Assembly (NCBI RefSeq): GCF_029852145.1
Contig: NC_079972.1
Location: forward strand, 16,118,986-16,182,985
Reading direction: 5' to 3'
Source of the DNA: Microplitis mediator
Lineage: Eukaryota > Arthropoda > Insecta > Hymenoptera > Braconidae
Length of the DNA: 64,000 bases
Shown: positions 47,873 through 58,228 of the stretch, one piece after another
Numbering within the stretch: the stretch's first letter is position 1
Layout of the letters: each line of letters opens with the position of its first letter
Program-made: the position numbers and the translations under genes
The notes under the pieces: generated by a model
The model's database searches: none
What the model was told of the DNA's origin: nothing
The model's input: only the letters and a program-made list of their open reading frames with translations

Positions 47873-50800
47873 AATTCAGTTATTTTTTTTTTTTTTCTTT
47901 TTTTTTTTTTACTAAAGTCTAGTCGTTTACATTAGTTTTAGTTTTCTTAAATTAAATTCGAGTAGTTAAATTTATTTTAAAATCAGTAGAATCAGTAATA
48001 TTCGAGTCATCTTTTGATAATTAAATTAATATATTTATTATTGGGGTGTGAATTCATAAACACAAATTTCACATTAACTTTTTAAAATTAGATTAACCCA
48101 CATTTTATTAGAAATAGAATTACATATTTTTCAACACTTTTTTTTTTTTTTTTAATAAATTAAATTCGAGTTTTTTTGCAAGTCGAGTCATTTAAATTAG
48201 AGACAGTTTTTTAAAAGTAGAGTCATTTTAATTACAGTAAAAGCATTCGCGTTTAATTAAAGTAATTTCATTCAATTTTAAAAAATGCCATTCAAATTAA
48301 GTTACTTTTTAGAAAGTAGAGTCATTTAGTTTTTTTAACTTAGTCTTGGTTTTTTTATTTTTTTTTTTTTTAAATTCATTTTAATTAGAGTCATTTGAAT
48401 CACAAGCAGTACTAACCGAGTAAACTTTTTTTTTCTTTTTCTTATAAATTAAATAACTTCCTTCTGGAGTTATCATTTCTTTTTTTTTAATTTAACATGG
48501 GGTATAGATTGATTTATTGTCAATAGCCTTCTGCTGTTGACAATTTAAACACACCATTTTTTACCCACCTCACACACATAAATACGCACTTTGCGTATAC
48601 CCAACTCACTCCCTTGTATTGCTAGGATAATTTTTAATTTTTAAATCGGGGTAATTAGATTAATTAGTGGACCAGTAATAGGTTTTTCGTTGAGAGTATT
48701 CTCTCAGTAGAATCACGCGTTAAATTCTAGAGTCAACCAACCCTTCCCCAACAATTGCCACTCTTACCCTTTTTTTTTTTTTAATTAATTCGTATTGGGT
48801 TTTTTTCCGCGAAATGGGATATTGGTCTAGTGATTTAGCTGGGGGTTTATGGGTATTAGGGATTATAAGGACACTTGGTTCTTATAATTTAGGTCAAATT
48901 AAATTCACGCGAATTAGAGTCTAAAAATATATATCGCTCTATAGATCTTAAAGGCGAAAAATATTGTTACGCTGTTATGGGTGGCCAACCATAACAGCGT
49001 ATATAAAATATTTTTTTTATACATTAAAATTTAAAAAAAATTTATTTTTTTCATTTTTTAATGTATAAAAAGCTGAAAAAAGAAATTTTCCCTGATCAGT
49101 TTTAATTTTTAATGGATTATTCTGTCCCACCCTTTGAGTACCCGGGTGCGATTTGGGTGCCGGTCTCAATCCATAAAAAATTTTTCTGATCATAACTTTT
49201 CTTTTTTAAGTGTTTAAGTGTCTATAGAGCGGTGTGTATTTTTCATTTATTATTATTATTATTATTATTTAAATAATTAGAGTCACTTTTGCTGCGTTAA
49301 TTAATAAGTTAGTAACTATAGAAGGGGAATAATATAGGACTGGGGTTTTGATGTCACTAGACTGATCGGGGAAGTAGATTAATTAAATAACTTGGGTTTT
49401 TTTTAAATTAGAGTCACCTTATCCCTTTTTTATAAGAGTGGTGATTTACCCCCCCGACCCTTTTTTTTTTTTTAAATTCAAGTATTAGCGTCACGCTTTT
49501 ATTAGATATTTAAGTTACTGGTCCAGGGGTTTTGAAATTAGAATCAATTTTGCATAGGGTTTATTTTTTAGCTTAAATTCACATACACCCCCCCTTACAC
49601 TACCCACTGAGACTCTGTTCATCTTCAATGAAATCGAGTCATACCTTACACGTCGCCGTAAGTTGAGGTTACTCACAACCTCGCTTACGGCGACTTTAAT
49701 TTACACATCAATCTATACCCCTAATATTTTCACCCTTAAATTCATAAATGTAGATTTAAATTAAAAAAGACACCTGGCACTCGGTCAGGTGTCAATAGCT
49801 GTAGAGTCTTGAGTTTACTCGTTAGCATTGCTTGTATGTAGTATTAATTTGATTAGAGTCACATTAAAAATCTATTTTTTTTTTTTTTTTTTTTTTCTTC
49901 AATAATATATTAAATTTGAATGGCATTTCCGCGTAAAAGAAAACCCTGGCACTAGGTCAGGCGGTCGCGTTATTTAATTGTTAGTTTTTTTGTAATATAA
50001 ATCTTGATCTTCTGAGCTGGTACGCATAACCCTCTGGTTTGATCGATGTCGATCCTCATTGGTCGTATACTCTAAGAATATCTATCATTATCACGTTGTT
50101 ATCGGTATTATCATTATTATTGTTGTTGTCATGATTAATAACAATATCATTATTACTTTATAAGTGTAATAATGATAGTGTAATTGGCCCTGGCAGGTCA
50201 CATTACACAATTGATATTAATATTGACTGCAATGGTTTTATTGATGATATCATAATGATGTGATTTTATAGTGACTTTTGTGTGCGATCAAAACGGGGAT
50301 TCGATTTATCGATTGGCTGGTGGCCTAATGCTACACATACGGTTCGGTTTTGATGGAAATATATTACGTAGTTTTTATTATTGCTTAAAATATCAGACAA
50401 ACACACATACACACTTTTCTATCACACATGTATTTGCACCCCAATAATTTTTTTCATTTCAATTTTATAAAAGTAGAGATTTGAATTAAAGTCAGCTTTT
50501 TTATGGCATAGTCATTTAAATTAGAGTAATTTTTACATAATTAGAGTCATTTTAAGTACCGTAAGTTTTCAATGGTTTTAATTTCAATTAATTGATTTAA
50601 TATAAATGCTCATTCATCCTTAATTTTTTTTATCGTTATCTGAGCCGAGTCATTTAATTTAGCGTCAATTTATTAGAACTAGAGTCAGTTTTATTGGTAT
50701 AGAGTCATTTTTTAAACAGTAGAGTCACTTAATTTTGCTTCGATTTAATAAAAGTAGAGTCAGTTTCAAAAAGTAGAGTCGTTTTTTAAATTTCACTTTT

Positions 50801-51239
50801 TAATTGATGTCGATCTTCTTTGGACGTACACTCTAAGAATATCTATTATTCTCATGTTGTTATCGGTATTATCATTATTATTGTTGCTGTCATAATTAAT
50901 ATCAATACCATTATCATTTTATAATGATAGTGTAATTGGCCCTGGCAGGTCACATTACACAATTGATATTAATATTGACTGCAATGGTTTTATTGATGAT
51001 ATCATAATGATATGAGTTTATAGTATTTTTTGTGTGCTGTCGAAAGAGGATTCGATTTCAATTAATGAATTTAATGTAAATGCTCATTCATCCTCAATTT
51101 TTTTTTTCGTTATCTAAGTCGAGTCATTTTGAAAGCAGTCGAGTCATTTCATTTAGCGTAAATTTATTAGAAGTAAAATCAGTTTTCGAAAAGTAGAGTC
51201 ACTTAAATTAGAGCTAGTTTTATATTTTTTATTACAATT

Positions 51240-53000
51240 GATTCATTTAATGTAAATGCTCATTTTCCCCTAATTTTATTTTATCGTTATTTAATTCGAG
51301 TAATTTTTAAGACAGTCGAGTCCTTTAATTTAACGTCATTTTAATAGAAATAGAGTCAGCTTTTAAAAAGTAGAGTCATTTGAGTTAGAGCCATTTTTTA
51401 AAAATTTTTCTATTTTTTATTTAAATTTATTAATTAACTTAATGTAAATGCTCATTCACGTCTAATTTTTTTGTCGTTATTCAATTCGAGTAATTTTTAA
51501 GACAGTCGAGTCCTTTAATTTAACGTCATTTTGATAGAAATAGAGTCAGTTTTGTTTTTCCCACTAATCGAGACTTGGCATTAGGTCAGGTTACTCTATC
51601 GCTTTTTAAATTTCAATTTTTAATTGAATGTCGATCCACTTTTGTCGTATACTCTAAGAATATCTATAATCATCATGTTGTTATCAGTATTATCATTATT
51701 ATTGTTGCTGCCATAATTAATATCAATACCATTATCATTTTATAATGATAGTGTAATTGGCCCTGGCAGGTCACATTACACAATTGATATTAATATTGAC
51801 TGCAATGGTTTTATTGATGATATTGATAATGATGTGATTTTATAGTAATTTTTGTGTGCGGTCGAAAAGGGGTTCGATTTCAATTAATTAATTTCATGTA
51901 AATGCTCATTCACCCTCAATTTTTTTTATCGTTATCAAAGTCGAGTCATTTAATTTAGCGTCAACTTCATAAAAGTAGAGTCAGTTTTCAAAAAGTAGAA
52001 TCACTTGAATTGGAGTCAGCTTTTTTTTTTTAGTTTTTAATTTTTTATTACAATTAATTAATTTAATGCAAACGCTTATTCATCTTCAATTTCTTATCAT
52101 TATTTAATTCGAGTCATTTTTTAAATAGTAGTGTTACGTAATTTAGCATCAATTTAATAGTAGTAGAGTCAGTTTTATCGGTATAGAGTAATTTTTATTA
52201 AAGTAGAGTCAGTTTTGTTTTTCCCACTAATCGCGACTTGGCATTAGGTCAAGTTACCCTATCGTTTTTTAAATTTTAATTTTTAATTGAATGTCGATCC
52301 ACTTTTGTCGTATACTCTAAGAATATCTATAATCATCATGTTGTTATCGGTATTATCATTATTATTGTTGCTGCCATAATTAATATCAATACCATTATCA
52401 TTTTATAATGATAGTGTAATTGGCCCTGGCAGGTCACATTACACAATTGATATTAATTTTGATGCAATGGTTTTATTGATGATATTGATAACGATGTGAT
52501 TTTATAGTAATTTTTGTGTGCTGTCGAAAGGGGATTCGATTTTAATTAATTAATTTCATGTAAATGCTCATTCACCCTCAATTTTTTTTATCGTTATTCA
52601 ATTCGAGCCATTTTTTAAATAGTCGAGTCATTTAATTTAGAGTAAATTTAATAGAAGTAGAATCAGTTTTTAAAAAGTAGAGTCACTTAAATTAGAGCCA
52701 GTTTTTTTGAATTTTTTTTTATTTCAATCGATTGATTTATTTTAAATGTACTTTCACCCCCCCCCCCTTCCCCCATCATTTTTTTTTTTAAATTAAAGTT
52801 CTGGAGATTCGAGTCACTTTCATAAAAGTAGAGTCACTTCAATTAGAGTCATTTTTTAAATAGTAGAGTCATTTAATTCGATTCATTTTTTATACAATTG
52901 AAGTCATTCTTTTAAAATTAGAGTCATTTTTTTTTTTCCCCAAAAGTAGAGTCACTTTTATTAGAGTCATTTTTGCAGAAGTAGAGTCATTGTTTTTAGA
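51240..53000 (-). repeat. 662-bp tandem units, right arm (two copies)
   Basis: The reverse-complement marker (CATTCACCCTCAAT) occurs only near 51909 and 52570, so one unit fewer than in the left arm. This accounts for the 666-bp change in the pairing sum between inner and outer parts of the arms. Confidence 0.8.
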
Positions 53001-53084
53001 GTCAGTTTTTTTTTCTCCAATTAATGAATTAATTTATTGCAACTGGTCAGGTTACCCTATAGTTTTTTTAATTTTAATTTTTAA

Positions 53085-53810
53085 TCCATGCTAAGATACG
53101 AGAACCGCCCGACATGTTTGATGATAATCTTTTTTTTTTTTTTAGGTTTAGAAATAATTATTTTTTCTCGTTTTTTTTTTTTTTCTATAGATTTTTCGAG
53201 ATTACGGAACCTCATAATGAATTTTTTTTTTCTATTTTATAAATTTTTTTTCTTTTTTAGGTTTGGACGCATAATTTTTTTCTAATTTTTTTCAGTAGAT
53301 TTTTAAGATTCCAGAGACTTACCTAATCCTCACCCGATTGAAGTTACTCGGACTTTCCATTAATTTTTTCTTTTTTTCTAAATGTTTTTTTTTTTCAGGT
53401 TTAGGTACATAGTTTGGATTTACTTTTTGGTAGATCTTTTATGACGTGTCTAATCTAGAGTCCACTGGAATCTATATTGACATGACTGGTCTGTGAGGAC
53501 CAGATTAATTTTGGAGACAGTGATGCTGCTGAGCATTGACGACAAGGTGGTCCAGATCCAAGGACACACCGCCGCTCTAATTTTTTTTTTCTGGTGCATA
53601 TTTATTTTTTCATTCTTCTTTTTTTTCATAAAAATATATATGCCCGGTATTAATCTATTGGGGTATATATTCTAGTTTCAGATCCAGTCAACAAGAAGGA
53701 TGCCCAACTTGAAGGATGCCCATGGATGCCAAGGACCAAGAGGAGGACCAGAACCAGGACCAGGACCAGGACCAGGAAGATTAATTATTAATTTAATTTA
53801 AGCTTAATTT
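53085..53810 (+). other. Polypyrimidine/AG cluster followed by an exon-like segment, right arm
   Basis: Reading outward, at least six pyrimidine tracts end in AG within 600 bp (AG at 53145, 53190, 53260, 53295, 53398, 53675), each looking like a 3' splice site. GC-richer pieces follow two of them. One, 53434-53580, has an open frame with MLLSIDDKVVQIQGHTAAL. The other, 53676-53800, has five CCAGGA-type hexamers encoding Pro-Gly or Arg-Thr repeats depending on frame. They could be 3' exons of a transcript that begins near 46 kb, but no reading frame across the junctions is established. Confidence 0.4.
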
Positions 53811-54299
53811 TAGTTTTTTTTATATAATTATTGTATTATGGTGTGAGTGTGATGGATGATACAGGAGTGATTTATAATTTAAGATTTTAATTTATAATTT
53901 TTTTTTGTAAGAATGAGTACGAGTGGCATGTTTTTATTATTGCTTGGCTTGTGCATGGTTTTTTTTTTTTTAATTCGGGTTTGATTGCATGGTTTTGGTT
54001 GTTTATGTTTAATTTAAGTTTTTCCCTTTTTCCCATTACCATTTAATTTTAAGTGTGTATGATTATGATTTAATTTAAATTTAAGAGTATGATGAATGTG
54101 TGTGATATTATTTATTGCGATATCCGGGCCTGGGTATTATTCTTAAGTCTTTATTTTAAGAAATTGTATTTATAAAATTTTAGTATTTATATTCTTTATG
54201 TATTTACCAATTATGTACTGTATAATGTTTTGTATTTATTGTTATTTAGTTTTTTTTTGGTCACCAATCGTGTGACCACTGTGTTGGTCGGGTTTTATC

Positions 54300-54462
54300 A
54301 CTGATAAAATCCTCTGATTTAAACCGATAGATTCCGGGTCTATCGGATTTTTATTGGAGTATTTTATCAGTGTTGAGGTTTCCCAAACGGGCTATTTTCT
54401 TTCTACCAAAAGAAAATAGCTTAGACCACTACAATTGTATTTTTAAATAAATACAATTGTAG
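54300..54462. repeat. Cluster of three hairpins near the right end of the palindrome
   Basis: Mirror copy of the cluster at 32124-32286, with all three stems preserved. Each stem is itself an inverted repeat inside the larger inverted repeat. Confidence 0.8.
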
Positions 54463-54913
54463 GTGAATGCGCACAGTATAGGAAGTCGGTCCTCAGCCGC
54501 TTTTTTTTTTTTTTTTTTAAATAATAAATTTTTACTTTTATTATTTTTAATCGAGCATTTATAATTGAAAAAAAAACCTTTCCTTTATTTTTAATTAAAT
54601 ATTTTAGTCTATAAGTAGAAATAAGTATATATAAGAAAGTGAGAAATAACTACAGTTAAAAAGAAGCCGAAGAATTCTTATAAACGCAGGTAAATATTAT
54701 AAATAATAAACATTTATGCAGTTAAATAAACGAAAAAATATGAATTATGAAAAAATATATATATTTATGCATATATATTATGGATAATTTTTTTTTTTTT
54801 AATTATTTAAATTTTTTATTCACTTCTTCTTCAAAATATTTATTTCCTGTATGACATTCGCCTTACCGAAAATGAATATTACTGTGAAGAATTAAATGAG
54901 AAAAATTAATTTC

Positions 54914-54961
<48 letters not shown>

Positions 54962-55080
54962 TTTAAAAAGAAAAACAAATCTCTGCAGAATGTTTTCTGA
55001 AAAATTTTTTATTTTTTTAAATGTTTGCGCATGCGCGCTAGAATATTGTTTTTTTTTTTTTTTTTTTTTTCATCAATTCT

Positions 55081-55850
55081 AATTTTCCTACAGTGAGCAA
55101 TTCTGATTTAAATAAGAAAATACCCCTTTTTTATTTTGAATTTAATGTTTATTTATTAATGTATGTATGTAATTAAGTACAAATAAATAAAAAATATTAT
55201 TATTATTATTATTATTATTATTTATTGTTTATTGGCCATGAAGTTGTAACTCCTTGCGGCCATCCAAAACAGATACATTTAATCGTATAATATACATTAT
55301 TGTTATTAACAAAAGCGATTATTTACATTTATTTATCATATTTATTCATATACATACTTATATTTACTTAATAATAATAAATATCAAAGAAAATAAAAAA
55401 AGAGAACGAAATATCATTAAAAAACTACTTCTGGGTGACTAGATCAGTAAATTTTTAAATGTTCGCGCATGCGCATTGATAAACCTATACATTCCTACTT
55501 ATTGACAAGTGTATGCATTTTAAAATTCTGTCCTCAGTCACCTTGTTTTTTAATAATAAATTTTTATTTCAATTGTTGAGAATTATTATTGTTATTTTTT
55601 TTAAAAACTTTTTCTTTCTCTCTAATTAAATATTTAATTTTACAAATAAAACTAAGTGATTATTAAAAACCAAAAATTAATTTATTTATGAAGAAAAAAT
55701 TACTCACAAAAATACAGGTAAGTAACAAAAAAATTATTCCTGGAAGTGAATAAAACAAAATTTCATTATAAGTGTAAATATGTGCAAAAAACTCCTAATC
55801 CAACACCTGCTTTGGCCCTGCTTTTTTTTAAAATTTGCAATTTTTATAGC
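55081..55850. repeat. Extra block in the right-end module, containing a diverged module duplicate
   Basis: This sequence has no counterpart in the left end. Part of it (about 55530-55725: TCCTCAG..., AATAATAAATTTTTATT, AATTAAATATTT, ACAGGTAA) is a diverged copy of 54495-54700, and 55456-55475 repeats the GCGCATGCGC mark. The rest includes an ATT microsatellite (55196-55222). Confidence 0.6.
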
Positions 55851-55945
55851 GGGAAGTTGATAATAGCTATCTCTTTTTTTTTGAGCATGCGCAGGTTAAA
55901 ATTTAGAGCGCCTGCGCCAAAAAAAAAATGCCAGCGAACACGGCC

Positions 55946-56170
55946 TTTGTTTATTTTTATTGTGTGAAACAAATATTATATAAAATTTAAATAAATAATT
56001 AATAATAACAACAAGTTGAGTTAAATTTATAAATGGCTTCATGTGCAAGTTTTCATAGCTATTTAAAATCCTATTTTTTATTACAGTCGTAACCAAAGTT
56101 CGATCAAATAGTAGAAAATAAAACAAACAGTGGGATTTAATAATCCATGTTTTATGAAATGTAATAATTA

Positions 56171-56204
<34 letters not shown>

Positions 56205-56205
56205 T
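55946..56205 (+). promoter_or_regulatory. Upstream region of the glycosyltransferase gene
   Basis: AT-rich, with an AAT microsatellite (56176-56203) ending directly before the ATG. The promoter must lie here or inside the right end of the palindrome. No core element was identified. Confidence 0.35.
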
Positions 56206-57298
56206 ATGACGAGAAATTTGACAAATTTCATAAAAATGTTTATATCATGTATGTATGGGCACTCACGTAATTTAACATATTTGATAGTAACAATAGTAGT
56301 GTTATTTTACTGTTTAACTCCTAGTCGTTTTGCATCACATTATAATTTTATAAAAACTCAAGATATTTATAGTCACCTTGAAAAATCATATGAACCACGT
56401 GAAAATTCATGTACACTAGCAATATATTCTTACAACAACAACAATAATAATAATAATAATGATAAAGACTTATCGTCATCGGAATTATGGTATCCAGAAG
56501 AGAATCCACGTCAAGATCCAGTCGTGATGGCACGTCGTCTTGGAATTCTACCTGGTGGACAATGGAAACCTCTAAATTGTCATCCATTATTTAATGTTGC
56601 CATTATTTTGCCATATCGTAATCGTAAACGACAACTTGACATTTTTATGAATTATATTCATCCATTTTTACAACAGCAAAATTTAGATTATAGAATATTT
56701 GTTATTGAACAAAGTCCATTAACTGAATTTAATCGCGCTAAGTTATTTAACGTTGGATTTAAAGAAGCTACTAAAATAAATGATTTTCATTGTTTTATAT
56801 TTCAAGATATTGATTTAATACCACAAAATCCAAATAACATATACGCATGTACTAAAATGCCACGACATATGAGCTCAAGTGTTAATACATTTAGATATAA
56901 TTTACCATATACTGGTTTATTTGGTGGTGCTATTGCATTAACACGTAAACAATTTGAAAAAGTTAATGGTTTTTCAAATATTTTTTACGGATGGGGTGGT
57001 GAAGATGATGATTTTTACAGTCGTTTACAATCACGAGGTTTCAAGGTACATCTTTATATTTATTTTCATTTAATTCATTCATTTATTTATTTTTTTTTTT
57101 AAGATAATGAGATTTGGACCTAACATAGCTCAATATTATATGCTATCACATAAAAAGGAACCACCAAGTAATTCAAGATTTGCTAATTTGGAAAATGCTG
57201 CTAAAAGATATGATTCTGATGGTCTCAATAACTTAGAATATACAGTTTTAGATCATCAATTGCGTCCACTTTATTCCTGGATTTTAGCTGATGTATAG
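56206..57298 (+). CDS. Beta-1,4-N-acetylgalactosaminyltransferase (beta4-GalT family, bre-4-like)
   Basis: Two exons, 56206-57045 and 57104-57298, joined in phase 0, giving 344 residues. A short cytoplasmic N-terminus and one membrane segment (about 21-40) indicate a type II Golgi protein; a stem with an Asn run follows. The catalytic domain has VAIILPYRNR, FNRAKLFNVGF, the metal-binding FQDIDLIP (DxD), LPYTGLFGGA and GWGGEDDDFYSR, all hallmarks of family GT7. At the position of the Tyr (Tyr289 of bovine GalT1) that favours UDP-Gal, this protein has Leu (GLFGG), which favours UDP-GalNAc. It is therefore likely to make LacdiNAc (GalNAc-beta-1,4-GlcNAc) on glycoproteins or glycolipids. The start is the first in-frame ATG before the anchor. 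Confidence 0.92.
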
Positions 57299-57793
57299 TT
57301 ATTTTTTTTCTTTTCTATTACTATTTATAATTACGTATCAACAAAAGATATATATTTTTATTCAAAAATTTATAAATTTTAATTCATATTATTTAATCAT
57401 TCTCAATAAATTAAATTATAAAAAAAAACGATTGGTTTTCAAAAACATAAATTAAAATTAATATATGTTAAATGAATATCTCAACAAGTAATTTATCAAT
57501 CAAGTAGAAAATTTAATTCGTCAAGATTATTTTTTTCTTTCAACAAATAAAAATTACCAAATAAAAAAAACCAAACTAGGCATTATAAATTATAGTATTA
57601 AAAAAAATTATTTTATAAATAAATATTTAAAAAAAAGAATAAAACACAAAAATGGTAATGATTAATATATTATGCTAGTAAATATTTTCTCCACAAAAAG
57701 TTTATTTAACAAATGAAAAAAATTTTCAAAACAATAATTGTATTTGACATTTTAAGTATTATTACTTTATTTTTACGTATCAGTATTTTTATT

Positions 57794-57827
<34 letters not shown>

Positions 57828-58228
57828 CATCATGATTTAATTTAATATTTATGTAAATTGTAGTGCAATTTTAATGAATTAATTTATTGAATATAACAAT
57901 GTATAAGTTGTAATAAAATATTAAATAAAGTGCACCCTAAATATTTAAAAATTTATGTTACTAATAATAATTAAGATAATTCTTCGAATAATCATTAAAA
58001 TTAATTCAACTGTTGTTGTATGTGAATTAATATTTCTTAAGTAAATAAATTTTATAATTTTAAATTTTTGAAAAAAAAAATGATTTAAAATTATTATATT
58101 TTTGAATAATAAATTTGATTTCTGCACACACAATTACAATATTTCTATGAAAAAATACAAATTTATTTGTATAAATAGATGTGTTATCTAAATGATTAAA
58201 AAATAATAAAAAGTATTATTACGTTTTA
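57299..58228. other. Convergent 3' UTRs of the glycosyltransferase and RBM5-like genes
   Basis: AT-rich, with AATAAA near 57918-57930 on the plus strand and TTTATT (AATAAA on minus) near 58160. An ATT microsatellite lies near 57796-57830. No further gene was seen. Confidence 0.5.

Larger units (their letters stand above)
31467..55945. mobile_element. Giant palindromic (foldback-type) element, about 24.5 kb
   Basis: Left arm 31467-42498 is the near-complete reverse complement of right arm 44754-55945. Paired coordinates sum to 87252 in the inner part and 86586 in the outer part. Both ends carry GGCCGTGTTCGCTGGC, and the same terminus occurs at 269-284 in another copy. The arms contain tandem arrays, hairpins and a short ORF; the loop contains a captured carrier-gene fragment and a second, smaller palindrome. 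No transposase, integrase, polymerase or reverse transcriptase was recognised, so it is probably non-autonomous. No clear target-site duplication was found (TTATCTTC at left, TTTGTTTA at right). The structure recalls foldback elements, whose long inverted repeats are built from tandem repeats, but it is far larger than usual. The class is unassigned. Confidence 0.8.
44754..55945 (-). repeat. Right arm of giant inverted repeat
   Basis: Reverse complement of the left arm, with scattered substitutions (for example GAGGACAGTG versus GGAGACAGTG near 53512) and homopolymer length changes. It has two rather than three full 662-bp units. About 770 bp of extra sequence at 55080-55850 splits the terminal module. 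Confidence 0.85.

Noticed and set aside
31467..55945. Palindrome as a hairpin sequencing or assembly artefact
   Set aside because: The arms differ in repeat-unit number, substitutions and a 770-bp end block, and the loop is unique DNA. Long reads are still needed to settle it.
31467..55945. Integrated viral (polydnavirus-like) segment or Maverick-type element
   Set aside because: No viral structural, polymerase, integrase or virulence-type gene was recognised in any frame; only a host carrier fragment and short ORFs are present.
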